From positions 1 to 47,629 of the forward strand of contig JAOPXD010000012.1 of the NCBI GenBank assembly GCA_025965315.1: a DNA stretch of 47,629 nt, in the 5' to 3' direction. The notes beneath the pieces were generated by a model. It saw only the letters and a list, made by a program, of their open reading frames with translations. It searched no databases and was not told the origin of the DNA. Numbering within the stretch: position 1 is the stretch's first letter; the number at the start of each line of letters is the position of its first letter. Of the stretch, positions 31,124 through 39,561 are shown piece after piece. Both the position numbers and the translations under genes were made by a program. Source of the stretch: Marmoricola sp. (GTDB lineage: Bacteria > Actinomycetota > Actinomycetes > Propionibacteriales > Nocardioidaceae).

Positions 31124-31710
31124 GGGCGGGTGCGCCGGAATCCGTTGGCGCGTGGACACAGGTGCCCGGCCGGGTCGACCGGGCCACCGCAGAACTGGCA
31201 CGACGGGCGTCCCGCCTGGACGACCGAGGCAGCCCGGGTCGCGAAGACCCTGGCGAGCACCGGGGTCAGCCGGACCACGAACATCTCCTCGGGCTCCGGT
31301 TCGTCGATCGGCAGGTCGACCAGGTCGTCCTCGTCGGCCTCGATCGGCACCTCGACCTCGACCACGGGAAACACCTCGATCACGATCCGCTCGTCCTCGG
31401 CGTCCCAGGACAGCGTGATCGTCCCGGCGCGGAACTCCTCGGCGATCGGCTGCTCCAGCGGAGCGGTGTCGATCATGTCCACCGGTGTCACCGCCGGGAT
31501 CAGGGCCGCCACCCCGCCGGCTCCGAGAAGCTCGTCGAGAAGCTCGTCGATCCGCTCGCCGAGGATCTCGACCTGCTGCTTCTCCAGCGCGACGCTGGTC
31601 ACCCGGGGCCCGGAGCGCGCCTGCAGGAAGAAGGCGCGGGCTCCCGGTTCTCCGACGGTTCCGGCGATGAACCGCTCGGGGGGGTCGAAGCGGTGGACGA
31701 GGGGCGGCAT
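31120..31710 (-). CDS. DUF3090 family protein
   Basis: A 196-residue actinobacterial family of unknown function. The N-terminus (RFDPPERFIAGTVGEPGARAF) and the segment VALEKQQVEILGERIDELLDEL (about 40-61) are typical. The last 25 residues hold a zinc-knuckle-like cluster, CQFCGGPVDPAGHLCP. The ATG at 31710 follows TAGGCT by six bases. The stop overlaps the kinase-like SCO1664 gene by four bases, and the histidine-phosphatase gene is 42 bases upstream, so the three probably share a pathway. Confidence 0.88.
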   Translation of the reverse strand: MPPLVHRFDPPERFIAGTVGEPGARAFFLQARSGPRVTSVALEKQQVEILGERIDELLDELLGAGGVAALIPAVTPVDMIDTAPLEQPIAEEFRAGTITLSWDAEDERIVIEVFPVVEVEVPIEADEDDLVDLPIDEPEPEEMFVVRLTPVLARVFATRAASVVQAGRPSCQFCGGPVDPAGHLCPRANGFRRTRP

Positions 31711-31716
31711 GGTCCG

Positions 31717-31722
31717 AGCCTA
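31717..31722 (-). promoter_or_regulatory. -10 box of leaderless DUF3090-SCO1664 pair
   Basis: TAGGCT on the minus strand, six bases before the ATG at 31710. Confidence 0.5.
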
Positions 31723-31752
31723 CGGTGTCCGTGACAACGATCCGCAGACGCC

Positions 31753-32436
31753 TCAGGCCGTCGGCCCGGCCCCGCCACCGAGCTTCTCGTCGGGCTTCTC
31801 GGCCTGCTTGGCCAGGTGCCCCAACGACCCGCTGCTGGTGTTCATGGCCAGCACGAACGAGCGCTTGGGGGTGTATCGGATCATCGACAGGCTCGCCGGA
31901 TCCACCACGATCCGCTGGAACGCGTCCAGGTGCATCCCCAGGGCATCAGCCAGGATCGCCTTGATCACGTCGCCGTGCGCGACCGCGATCCAGACAGCGT
32001 CGTCGCCGTGCTCGGCGGTCACCCGCGCGTCGCAGTCCCGGACCGCGGCGATCGACCGTGCCGACATCTCCGCCATCGACTCGCCTCCCGGGAACCGGAC
32101 ACCGGCCGGATGCGCCTGGACGACCTTCCAGAGGTCCTCCTTGACCAGGTCCTTCATCGACCGGCCGGCCCAGTCTCCGTAGTCGCACTCGTTGAGGCCC
32201 CGTTCGACCCGCGCCTTCAGCCCGGTCCCGCGCAGCAGCAGCGCCGAGGTCTCCTTGCAGCGTTCCAGCGGGCTGGTGAACGCCGCCGCGAGGGTGAGTC
32301 CTTCGAGCCGGGCCGCCGCAGCCTGCGCCTGCGAGGTGCCGACCTCGTCGAGCCGGATCCCCGGCGTACGACCGGCGAGCACCCCGGTCGCGTTCGCCTG
32401 GGTGCGTCCGTGCCGGGCGAGGATCACAGTTGCCAT
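31753..32436 (-). CDS. Histidine phosphatase, MSMEG_4193 family
   Basis: A 227-residue phosphoglycerate-mutase-like phosphatase. It has the phosphohistidine motif ARHGRTQAN (about 7-15), SPLERCKET (about 55-63), an acidic NECDYGDWAG loop and the second catalytic His in AVAHGDVIKA. The Pro/Gly-rich tail is typical of the MSMEG_4193 subgroup, which stands next to DUF3090 and SCO1664-type genes across actinobacteria. The ATG follows TAGGCT by six bases and is divergent from corA with 49 bases between start codons. The substrate is unknown. Confidence 0.88.
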   Translation of the reverse strand: MATVILARHGRTQANATGVLAGRTPGIRLDEVGTSQAQAAAARLEGLTLAAAFTSPLERCKETSALLLRGTGLKARVERGLNECDYGDWAGRSMKDLVKEDLWKVVQAHPAGVRFPGGESMAEMSARSIAAVRDCDARVTAEHGDDAVWIAVAHGDVIKAILADALGMHLDAFQRIVVDPASLSMIRYTPKRSFVLAMNTSSGSLGHLAKQAEKPDEKLGGGAGPTA

Positions 32437-32442
32437 GGGGCG

Positions 32443-32448
32443 AGCCTA
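32443..32448 (-). promoter_or_regulatory. -10 box of leaderless phosphatase gene
   Basis: TAGGCT on the minus strand, six bases before the ATG at 32436; it faces the corA box. Confidence 0.5.
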
Positions 32449-32473
32449 CGCAGCAGCGGATCTGGTCAGGATC

Positions 32474-32479
32474 TAACCT
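32474..32479 (+). promoter_or_regulatory. -10 box of leaderless corA
   Basis: TAACCT followed by six bases and the GTG at 32486. Confidence 0.5.
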
Positions 32480-32485
32480 CGGAGC

Positions 32486-33466
32486 GTGATCGTCGACAAC
32501 GCCCTCTACCGCAGCGGTATCCGGGTCGACTGCGGTACCGCTGTGTCCGACCTCTCCGGTGTCCGTTCCCGGGCGACCGATCCCGGAGACTTCGTCTGGG
32601 TCGGCCTGCACGAGCCGACCGTGCAGGAGATGCGTGCGGTCGCGGAGCTCTACGACCTGCACCCGCTGGCGGTCGAGGACGCCGTCACCGCGCACCAGCG
32701 CCCGAAGCTCGAACGCTACGACGACTCGTTGTTCCTCACCCTCAAGACCCTCTGGTACGTCGACGAGGACGACGCGGTCGAGACCGGCGAGATCAACGTC
32801 TTCATCGGTCACGACTTCGTGGTCACGGTCCGGCACGGCAAGGGCGGGGCCCTGCACGAGGCCCGGGTCGCGCTCGAAGGGATGGAGAAGGTGCTCGCCC
32901 ACGGCCCGTCCGCCGTCGTGTACGCCGTCTGCGACCAGGTCGTGGACCGCTACGAAGCGGTCGCCGAGGAGCTCGTCATCGACGTCGACGAGGTCGAGAC
33001 CTCGGTCTTCGGCGCCCAGCGCACCAACGACTCCGAACGGGTCTACATCCTCAAGCGCGAGCTCGCCGAGATGCGCCGCGCCGTGCTGCCGCTGCGTGAC
33101 CCGGTGGGCCGCTTCGCCAGCGGCGCCGCCCGCGGGATCGATCCGGAGGCGGCGCCGTACTTCCGTGACGTGGCCGACCACCTGGCGCAGGTGGCCGACA
33201 CGATCGACGACCTGGCCGAGCTGCTGAACGCCGCCTTCCAGGCGCACCTGGCCCAGATCTCGATCCAGCAGAACGACGACATGCGGAAGATCTCGGCAGC
33301 GGTCGGACTGGTCGCGGCGCCGACGCTGATCGCGGGCATCTACGGGATGAACTTCGACCACATGCCCGAGCTCGGCTGGGTGGTCGGCTATCCGCTGGCG
33401 TTGCTGCTGATGGCGGCGAGCTCGCTGAGCGTGTGGATCGTCGCCCGCCGTTCCGGCTGGCTCTGA
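32486..33466 (+). CDS. corA: CorA-type magnesium/cobalt channel
   Basis: A 326-residue pentameric divalent-cation channel. A long cytosolic N-terminal domain (about 1-255) contains the stalk helix. Two C-terminal transmembrane segments (about 268-288 and 298-318) are joined by the selectivity loop YGMNFDHMPE (about 286-295), the CorA signature. The GTG start is fixed by TAACCT six bases upstream, so no Mg-sensing leader RNA is possible in this transcript. The stop and the convergent uppP stop are ten bases apart, within a small CTGAG/CTCAG hairpin. Confidence 0.92.
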   Translation: MIVDNALYRSGIRVDCGTAVSDLSGVRSRATDPGDFVWVGLHEPTVQEMRAVAELYDLHPLAVEDAVTAHQRPKLERYDDSLFLTLKTLWYVDEDDAVETGEINVFIGHDFVVTVRHGKGGALHEARVALEGMEKVLAHGPSAVVYAVCDQVVDRYEAVAEELVIDVDEVETSVFGAQRTNDSERVYILKRELAEMRRAVLPLRDPVGRFASGAARGIDPEAAPYFRDVADHLAQVADTIDDLAELLNAAFQAHLAQISIQQNDDMRKISAAVGLVAAPTLIAGIYGMNFDHMPELGWVVGYPLALLLMAASSLSVWIVARRSGWL

Positions 33467-33476
33467 GCCCTGCGAC

Positions 33477-34298
33477 TCAGGTCGCGCTGATCACGTTGAA
33501 CGCGAGCAGGCCGAGGACGACGACGCCGACCGTCACCCGGTAGGGGACGAACTTCCCGATGCTGTGGTGCGCGACGAACTTCAGCAGCCAGGCGACCGAC
33601 GCGTAGGCGACGACGAAGCTGACCAGGGTACCGACCAGCGTGGGTCCGGCACCGATGCCGTGCACGTCCTTGAGCTCGTAGAGCCCGGCAGCGGTCAAGG
33701 ACGGGATCCCCAGGAAGAACGCCATCCGGGTGGCAGCGACCCGGTCGAGGCCCTGAAGCAGGCCGGCGGAGATGGTGGCACCGGAGCGCGACACCCCGGG
33801 CACGAGCGCGACGCACTGCACCAGGCCCATCACGACGGCGTCGCGCAGGGTGAGGCCGTCCTCGCCCCGCGCCTGGGTCCCGCGACTCTCGGCGAACAGC
33901 AGCACACCGGACCAGACGACCAGCGCTGCTCCGACGACCCACAGGGACCGCAGGTCGCCCTTGATGAAGTCCTGGAGCGCGAAGCCGACGATCCCGATCG
34001 GGACCGAGCCGACGATGATGTACCAGCCCATCCGGTGGTCCAGCGAGCCGCGGTACTCGGGCTGGAAGACGCCCTGGACCCAGGCCTTGGCGATCCGCCA
34101 GATGTCGGTCCGGAAGTACAGGACCACGGCCGCGATCGCGCCCATCTGGATCACCGCGGTGAACGCGGTGACCGAGTCCTTGTTGATCGGGAGGCCGAGG
34201 ATCTTCTCCGCGATGGTCAGGTGGCCCGTGCTCGAAACCGGAAGGAACTCGGTGAGTCCCTCGACGATGCCGAGGATGATCGCGTGGATGTAGGTCAC
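33477..34298 (-). CDS. uppP: Undecaprenyl-diphosphatase UppP (BacA)
   Basis: UppP dephosphorylates undecaprenyl pyrophosphate to recycle the lipid carrier of peptidoglycan synthesis. The 273-residue integral membrane protein has both signature loops: GIVEGLTEFLPVSSTGH (about 10-26) and LVPGVSRSGAT (about 165-175). About eight hydrophobic helices are present. I start at the GTG at 34298, giving VTYIHAIILGIVEG, because a TAGGCT box lies eight bases upstream; the frame is open 11 codons further. Confidence 0.95.
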   Translation of the reverse strand: MTYIHAIILGIVEGLTEFLPVSSTGHLTIAEKILGLPINKDSVTAFTAVIQMGAIAAVVLYFRTDIWRIAKAWVQGVFQPEYRGSLDHRMGWYIIVGSVPIGIVGFALQDFIKGDLRSLWVVGAALVVWSGVLLFAESRGTQARGEDGLTLRDAVVMGLVQCVALVPGVSRSGATISAGLLQGLDRVAATRMAFFLGIPSLTAAGLYELKDVHGIGAGPTLVGTLVSFVVAYASVAWLLKFVAHHSIGKFVPYRVTVGVVVLGLLAFNVISAT

Positions 34299-34306
34299 GG
34301 GCCGTG

Positions 34307-34312
34307 AGCCTA
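34307..34312 (-). promoter_or_regulatory. -10 box of uppP
   Basis: TAGGCT on the minus strand, eight bases before the GTG at 34298, consistent with a nearly leaderless message. Confidence 0.42.
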
Positions 34313-34386
34313 CGCGGCAGAACCTGACCACTACCTGACCGGTATCCGACCGGCGAGCCGGTGCGGTTCCGCAGGACTGCGCTGGC

Positions 34387-34392
34387 TAACCT
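34387..34392 (+). promoter_or_regulatory. -10 box of aldo/keto reductase gene
   Basis: TAACCT followed by seven bases and the ATG at 34400. Confidence 0.45.
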
Positions 34393-34399
34393 GTGGCGC

Positions 34400-35359
34400 A
34401 TGCAGCAACGGTTCCTCGGCACCACCGGCCTCAAGGTGTCGCGCCTCGGTCTCGGGTCGATGACGTGGGGCCGCGACACCGACGAGCACGAGGCCCGCGA
34501 CCAGCTCGTCTCCTTCGTCGAGGCCGGCGGCACGCTGCTCGACACGGCAGCCGGGTACGCCAACGGCGACTCCGAACGGGTGATCGGAACGCTCCTCGGC
34601 GACGTCGTCTCCCGCGACGAGATCGTGCTGGCGACCAAGGCCGGGATCGGCCGCCTGCGAGGTGAGCGCGAGACGAACGCGTCCCGGGGTTTCCTGATCA
34701 GCACCCTGGACGCGTCCCTCAAGCGGCTCGGTGTCGACCACGTGGACCTCTGGCAGGTGCACACCTGGGTCGACGACGCCCCGCTCGAGGAGACCCTGAG
34801 CGCACTGGACTACGCGGTCAGCACCGGACGCGCCAGCTACGTCGGCATCTCGAACTACTCCGGCTGGCAGTCGGCCCAGGCCGCGACCTGGCAGCGGGCG
34901 GTACCGGGACGAGCAGTGCTCGCCTCCAACCAGGTCGAGTACTCGCTGCTCAGCCGTGCTGTCGAAGCAGAGGTCATCCCGGCAGCGCAGGCCCTCGGCC
35001 TCGGCATCCTGCCGTGGTCGCCGTTGGGCCGCGGCGTCCTGACCGGCAAGTACCGCACCGGTACGCCGGCCGACTCCCGTGCTGCCTCACCGCACTTCGC
35101 GTCGTTCGTGGGCCGTCACCTCAACGAGCGCTCCCAGGGCATCGTCGAAGCCGTGGTGCGGGCCGCTGAAGGACTGGGCTGGTCCCCCTTGGAGGTCGCG
35201 CTCGCCTGGGTCCGCGATCGGCCCGGGGTGACCGCGCCGATCATCGGGGCCAGGACAGCCGACCAGCTCCGCGCCTCGCTGATGGTCGAGGAGTGCGAGC
35301 TGCCGGACGAGATCGAGGCCGCTCTGAATGATGTCTCTGCTGAGGCGATCGAGCTGTGA
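34400..35359 (+). CDS. Aldo/keto reductase
   Basis: A 319-residue NADPH-dependent TIM-barrel reductase. It has the N-terminal hairpin MQQRFLGTTGLKVSRLGLG, Asp and Tyr of the tetrad in LLDTAAGYANGDSE (about 46-59), Lys in ATKAG (about 78-82), and His in LWQVHTWVDD. ISNYSGWQ and the cofactor-binding GARTADQL near the C-terminus are also present. The ATG follows TAACCT by seven bases. Its stop overlaps the DUF5703 start by four bases (GTGA). It resembles the actinobacterial family neighbouring uppP; substrate unknown. Confidence 0.92.
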   Translation: MQQRFLGTTGLKVSRLGLGSMTWGRDTDEHEARDQLVSFVEAGGTLLDTAAGYANGDSERVIGTLLGDVVSRDEIVLATKAGIGRLRGERETNASRGFLISTLDASLKRLGVDHVDLWQVHTWVDDAPLEETLSALDYAVSTGRASYVGISNYSGWQSAQAATWQRAVPGRAVLASNQVEYSLLSRAVEAEVIPAAQALGLGILPWSPLGRGVLTGKYRTGTPADSRAASPHFASFVGRHLNERSQGIVEAVVRAAEGLGWSPLEVALAWVRDRPGVTAPIIGARTADQLRASLMVEECELPDEIEAALNDVSAEAIEL

Positions 35360-35580
35360 GCCAGCGTCGTGCCCTGCGTCCCGGCGTGGAGTACGAGTAC
35401 GACCAGATCGTGGTCTCGCGCGAGCTGTCGCGCAACGTCGTCACCCGGATGCTCGTCGAGCGTGCCGAGACCGGCGGCTGGGAGCTGGACCGGGTCCGGA
35501 TCACCCCGGACGGGATCCATCGGGTGCAGCTGCGCCGCAAGATCATCCGCCAGCAGCAGCTTTTCTGGTTCGCCAGCTAG
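35356..35580 (+). CDS. DUF5703 family protein
   Basis: A 74-residue basic protein whose core (VEYEYDQIVVSRELSRN, WELDRVRI and the closing RRKIIR) matches the actinobacterial DUF5703 family. Function unknown. The GTG start overlaps the aldo/keto reductase stop by four bases, so translation is coupled. No signal peptide or membrane segment is seen. Confidence 0.85.
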   Translation: MSQRRALRPGVEYEYDQIVVSRELSRNVVTRMLVERAETGGWELDRVRITPDGIHRVQLRRKIIRQQQLFWFAS

Positions 35581-35639
35581 GACAGGACCTGAGTACCTGC
35601 GCTCAGGCACATCCCGATCTGAACACCCATGCTCGAGGC

Positions 35640-36098
35640 ATGCACCCCTCGTTCTCGTTCCGTCGCGTCGCAACGCTCGAGATCGTGCTCACCTTGATCA
35701 TTCCGCTCACCACAGCGCTCGCACCGCTGCTCCTGCACGGTACCCGCGCGTTGGGACGTCATCACATCTACGCCTCGGATCCGGCGGACCCGACGACAGC
35801 GCTCGTTCCGCTCGCCGGCGTGCTCTCCGTCATTGCGGCCCTTGCTGTCCTGCGCGTGCAGTCGACCCGGACTGCTCTCCTGGTCGTTCCGTACGCCCTG
35901 CTCGCCGTGGGCAACGTGCTGGTCTGGACCCGCTTGGTCACCTTCGACCCGTGCTACGGCGACCTGAGCGGATGCGCGGACATCGGCGGCGGGCCGATGA
36001 AAGCACTGTCGTTCTTCGTCGTCACCACCGGGATACCAGTCCTGGCTCTGGTGTGCGGCTTGTCCTGCATCGCTGCGTCGACCCAACCTACGCGCTAG
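35640..36098 (+). CDS. Small membrane protein of unknown function
   Basis: A 152-residue protein with four hydrophobic segments (about 12-32, 53-74, 79-97 and 122-145). A loop between the third and fourth carries two cysteines (FDPCYGDLSGCADIGGG) that could form an extracytoplasmic disulphide. I do not recognise the family. The ATG at 35640 has only a weak GAGG upstream. Its stop overlaps the convergent M20 peptidase stop by four bases. Reading frames on the opposite strand here are arginine-rich shadows. Confidence 0.65.
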   Translation: MHPSFSFRRVATLEIVLTLIIPLTTALAPLLLHGTRALGRHHIYASDPADPTTALVPLAGVLSVIAALAVLRVQSTRTALLVVPYALLAVGNVLVWTRLVTFDPCYGDLSGCADIGGGPMKALSFFVVTTGIPVLALVCGLSCIAASTQPTR

Positions 36099-37405
36099 AG
36101 AGTTCCCAGGAACCGGTCGAAGACGCGCGCCCCGAACTCCAGCGAGTCGACCGGAACGCGCTCGTCGACGCCGTGGAAGAGCGCGGTGAAGTCGAGATCC
36201 TCGGGCAGTCGCAGCGGCGCGAAGCCGAAGCACCGCATCCCGATCTGGGCCCAGTACTTCGCGTCCGTACCGCCGCTCATCAGGTATGGCGCCACGATCG
36301 CGTCCGGGTCCTCGGCGAGCAGGGACGCGGTCATCGCCTCGGCGACCTGTCCGTCGTACGACGTCTCCAGGGCGGACATGTGCACGTCGCGGGTGATCTC
36401 GACGTCCGGCCCGGCCAGCACGGCCACCGTGTCCCAGAACTCGTCCTCGTAGCCCGGCAGGAACCGACCGTCGATCCGCGCCGAGGCCTCCCCCGGCACC
36501 ACGTTCACCTTGTACCCGGCTTCGAGCATCGTCGGGTTGGTGGTGTTGCGGATGACCGCACCGAGCATCCGCGCTGCCGGCCCGAACTCCTCGATCAGGG
36601 ACTCCGCGTTGGCGGGCGTCGCCTCGGTGCCGACGAGCTCGGCGACGGCGGCGAGGAGCACCTCCATCGTCGGGGTCAGCCGCACCGGCCAGGTGTGCTG
36701 GCCGATCCGTGCGACCGCGGTAGCAAGCCGGGTGACGGCGTTGTCGGGATGCACCATCGAGCCGTGACCGGCGTTGCCCCGAGCAGTGAGCCGCAACCAG
36801 CCCATTCCCTTCTCGGCAGCCTCGATCAGGTACACCCGGCGGCCGCGCACCGTCGTGCTGAACCCACCGACCTCGCCGACCGCGGTGGTGCAGCCCTCGA
36901 GGAGGTCGCGGTGCTCGCGGACCAGGTGACCTGCGCCCTTCGCGCCGCCGGCCTCCTCGTCGGCGGTGAAGCAGAGCACGAACGGCCGCTCAGGGACGGC
37001 GCCGGCACGGGCGCGGGCGCGGATGCTGGACAGCAGCATCGCGTCGAAGTCCTTCATGTCCACCGCTCCCCGGCCCCACACCATGCTGTCGCGGACCTCC
37101 CCGGAGAACGGCGGCACGGCCCAGTCGGCAGCGTTCGCCGGCACCACGTCCAGGTGCCCGTGCAGCAGGACGGGTTCTCCGACGTCGCCGCCCCAGCGCC
37201 CGATCAGCGAGGTACGGCCCGGCTCGGACTCGACGACCTGCATCTCGATGCCGACCTCGTCCAGCAGCGCGGCCACGTGCTCGGCGGCCTTGCGCTCCCC
37301 GGGTCCCGAGGAGTCCCCGAAGTTGCTGGTGTCGATACCGATCAGGTCACTGCAGATCGAGACGACCTCGGCTGCGGCGTCGTATTCCGGAGCGCTGGCT
37401 GTCAT
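36095..37405 (-). CDS. M20/M25/M40 family metallopeptidase
   Basis: A 436-residue dizinc amidohydrolase/peptidase. LLHGHLDVVPA (about 81-91) supplies His and Asp. GRGAVDMKDF (about 111-120) holds the bridging Asp. FTADEEAGG (about 146-154) has the catalytic Glu. MSGGTDAKYW and the late FHGVDERVPVD His complete the site. A dimerisation domain lies at about 190-310. The ATG at 37405 is chosen over an upstream in-frame ATG because CAGGAT ends six bases before it and family N-termini begin close to it. Probably cleaves a dipeptide or acyl-amino acid in the cytosol. Confidence 0.92.
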   Translation of the reverse strand: MTASAPEYDAAAEVVSICSDLIGIDTSNFGDSSGPGERKAAEHVAALLDEVGIEMQVVESEPGRTSLIGRWGGDVGEPVLLHGHLDVVPANAADWAVPPFSGEVRDSMVWGRGAVDMKDFDAMLLSSIRARARAGAVPERPFVLCFTADEEAGGAKGAGHLVREHRDLLEGCTTAVGEVGGFSTTVRGRRVYLIEAAEKGMGWLRLTARGNAGHGSMVHPDNAVTRLATAVARIGQHTWPVRLTPTMEVLLAAVAELVGTEATPANAESLIEEFGPAARMLGAVIRNTTNPTMLEAGYKVNVVPGEASARIDGRFLPGYEDEFWDTVAVLAGPDVEITRDVHMSALETSYDGQVAEAMTASLLAEDPDAIVAPYLMSGGTDAKYWAQIGMRCFGFAPLRLPEDLDFTALFHGVDERVPVDSLEFGARVFDRFLGTL

Positions 37406-37411
37406 GGATCC

Positions 37412-37417
37412 ATCCTG
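37412..37417 (-). promoter_or_regulatory. Putative -10 box of the M20 peptidase gene
   Basis: CAGGAT on the minus strand, six bases before the ATG; a C replaces the usual first T. Confidence 0.35.
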
Positions 37418-37453
37418 CCCCACCGACGCCGCGTCCACGCCCGGGATCCGGGG

Positions 37454-39403
37454 TCAGTCGAAGGCAGGCCCTGCCACCTCGGGTTGCGTTCCGTTCGCCA
37501 CCAGCACGAACCGGTGCCTTCCCGGGCGACCCAGCGGCGGGGCGTACCAGCGCGCGACGTACAGGTGCCGGGCAGCTTCGACCCCGGCGTACTGGATGCC
37601 GATCCGCCAGCCCTGGTCGTCCACCGCCCGGCCGTCGTACGAGGCAGGGGCCCAGCCGGTCGGGGTCTCGTGCTCGACCCGTACCAGCGGCTGGTGCCAG
37701 AGCAGGTCGCCGGGAGCGACATCGGTCCACGACATGCTCCAGAACGCGTCCTCGGTCACCGTCGCCTCGACGAACGAGACGTGCCCGGGTCGTCGGTCGG
37801 TGATCTCCCCGGTCGGCTCGGCCAGGTAGCGCCGGACGCCGAAGTCGAAGGACCGCGCCACCGGGGTCGCCCGGATGCCCTGGGCAAGATCCTCGGCGAC
37901 GGCGTGCGCCAGGCCGGCCACCCAGGCCTGCTGCCCGGGGCCGAAGAGGGTCGACGCGCCCTCGTAGTACTGGGCGGAGTACTCCTCCGGCGTGGTCAGG
38001 TAGTCGCAGTGGTCGTCGACGAGCGACGACACGAACGCCGTCCGCACGCCTAGCGCGGAGCCCTCGACCGCAGCACCGATCCGACGCCCGGCCTCGACGG
38101 TGGTCTCGAACGGGAGCCCGATCACGGCCGCGTCGCCGAGGCGGAGCAGGTGCAGGGGCAGCACCTCGGGGAAGTCCTCGTCGCGGCCGACCAGGCGCCG
38201 GTGACCGAGGCGGGTGCCGGCGATCCGCTTCTCCCCGTGCGGGCCCCGGGGGCGTCGCGGGTGCCCGGCCTTGAACGGCGGGATCAGGTGCAGGACCGGC
38301 GTGGTGTTCTCAGCGGCACCGGCCGTCTTGGCCCACCCGATCCGCGGGGCCGCCAGCGAGACGCCGTCCACCTCGGCAGCGTCGGCGATCACGACCTCGT
38401 GCAGGGTCGCATCCACCACGAACCGGTCCGAGAGGCTCCCCGCCAGGGACTGGTGCAGCTCAGCAGCAGCCGCTCCGATCCCCCGGCCGACACGTTCGGC
38501 CTCGGGGAAGACCAACATCCCGGGCCGGACTGCCGGGGTCATGTCACCGTGCGACGCGACGACCGCACCGCACACGGCCGGAACCCCCGTCCTTGCTCGG
38601 ATCCGGTCGGACAGCTCGCCGTTCAGGTAGGCCCACACGTCGGCGTTGTACGACGAGTCGTGGTGGCTGATCCCGGTGCCGTGGATCGAGAACCAGCTGA
38701 AGGCCGCCAACGGGCCGGCAGCGTCATCGACCCGGAGCAGGTGCAACCGCGGATCGACGGCCGCGTACTTGCGCTGGTCCTCGGTACGCCGGTCCTCGAG
38801 GTCGTCGTTCCGGACGAACGCGCCGAGCGAGCGGTTCCGGGTCAGGCCCCAGACCTCGGTCATCCCCAGCGCCGCCCGCGCCGGACCTCGGTTCCCGATC
38901 GCCTGGTTCGCGGCGACGGCGAGCTGGTCGACGAGGAACCGGGTGTACCCGGGGTCGAACCCCGGTCGGTTGGACGCCCAGTCGTTGTAGAAGGCACTAC
39001 CGCTGTACTGACCGGGACCGGCGTGGGTGTGCGTGGCTGCCAGGAACACCCCGGAGACCGGGACGTCGGTGTGCCGCAGGGCCTTGGCGAGCTCGCGCTG
39101 CACGAGCGCGGAGCCGGCGAGCAGGTCGAGAGCCACCAGGACCACCGAGGACCGCCCGGCGCGCAGGTGCACGACTCGCGCCTTGAGCCGGGTCCGGAAC
39201 CCGATCCCGTCCTGGGCGTTCTTCGAGTGTCCCGCCTTGGGCATCCCCGGCGGTGGGGTGATGTCGACCTCGGCCGCACCGGCGAGCAACCGCTCGACGT
39301 CAGGCAGCCCGGGCTCGGGGATCTCCTCGAACGACAGCCGGAAGCGCCGGTCGGTGACTTCGGCGTCGGGCCACGCGTCGTCCTGGGAGGGGTGGCGACT
39401 CAT
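37454..39403 (-). CDS. Neutral ceramidase-like hydrolase
   Basis: A 649-residue member of the neutral/alkaline ceramidase family (PF04734-like). The N-terminus LAGAAEVDITPPPGMPKAG, the zinc-site region ATHTHAGPGQYSG (about 123-135) and FSIHGTGISHH (His241) are all conserved. The C-terminal part (about 520-649) is a beta-sandwich-like domain. Two departures from classical ceramidases matter. The nucleophile motif GDVSPN reads GDMTPA here, with Thr289 in place of Ser. No signal peptide is visible, so the enzyme would be cytosolic. The substrate may be an N-acyl amide other than ceramide. ATG 39403 follows TAGGCT by six bases. Confidence 0.85.
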   Translation of the reverse strand: MSRHPSQDDAWPDAEVTDRRFRLSFEEIPEPGLPDVERLLAGAAEVDITPPPGMPKAGHSKNAQDGIGFRTRLKARVVHLRAGRSSVVLVALDLLAGSALVQRELAKALRHTDVPVSGVFLAATHTHAGPGQYSGSAFYNDWASNRPGFDPGYTRFLVDQLAVAANQAIGNRGPARAALGMTEVWGLTRNRSLGAFVRNDDLEDRRTEDQRKYAAVDPRLHLLRVDDAAGPLAAFSWFSIHGTGISHHDSSYNADVWAYLNGELSDRIRARTGVPAVCGAVVASHGDMTPAVRPGMLVFPEAERVGRGIGAAAAELHQSLAGSLSDRFVVDATLHEVVIADAAEVDGVSLAAPRIGWAKTAGAAENTTPVLHLIPPFKAGHPRRPRGPHGEKRIAGTRLGHRRLVGRDEDFPEVLPLHLLRLGDAAVIGLPFETTVEAGRRIGAAVEGSALGVRTAFVSSLVDDHCDYLTTPEEYSAQYYEGASTLFGPGQQAWVAGLAHAVAEDLAQGIRATPVARSFDFGVRRYLAEPTGEITDRRPGHVSFVEATVTEDAFWSMSWTDVAPGDLLWHQPLVRVEHETPTGWAPASYDGRAVDDQGWRIGIQYAGVEAARHLYVARWYAPPLGRPGRHRFVLVANGTQPEVAGPAFD

Positions 39404-39409
39404 GTGCCG

Positions 39410-39415
39410 AGCCTA
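39410..39415 (-). promoter_or_regulatory. -10 box of leaderless ceramidase-like gene
   Basis: TAGGCT on the minus strand, six bases before the ATG at 39403. Confidence 0.5.
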
Positions 39416-39450
39416 GTGGCCCCCGATTCGGAACTGGGCCGCTGCTTTGC

Positions 39451-39456
39451 TAGGGT
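39451..39456 (+). promoter_or_regulatory. -10 box of tRNA-Leu
   Basis: TAGGGT ending 11 bases before the first base of the tRNA, giving a very short 5' leader. Confidence 0.45.
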
Positions 39457-39467
39457 TACGCCCGCTC

Positions 39468-39552
39468 GTCCGAGTGGCGGAATGGCAGACGCGCTAGCTT
39501 GAGGTGCTAGTGTCCTTTAACGGACGTGGGGGTTCAAGTCCCCCCTCGGACA
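39468..39552 (+). tRNA. tRNA-Leu (anticodon GAG)
   Basis: A complete class II cloverleaf. The acceptor stem pairs GTCCGAG (39468-39474) with CTCGGAC (39545-39551), with discriminator A at 39552. The anticodon arm is CTAGC-TTGAGGT-GCTAG with GAG at 39501-39503. A long variable arm GTCC-TTTAAC-GGAC follows. The T arm is GGGGG-TTCAAGT-CCCCC. The long variable arm and the A discriminator are the leucine identity features. CCA is not encoded (ACG follows). Confidence 0.97.
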
Positions 39553-39561
39553 CGAGTGATC

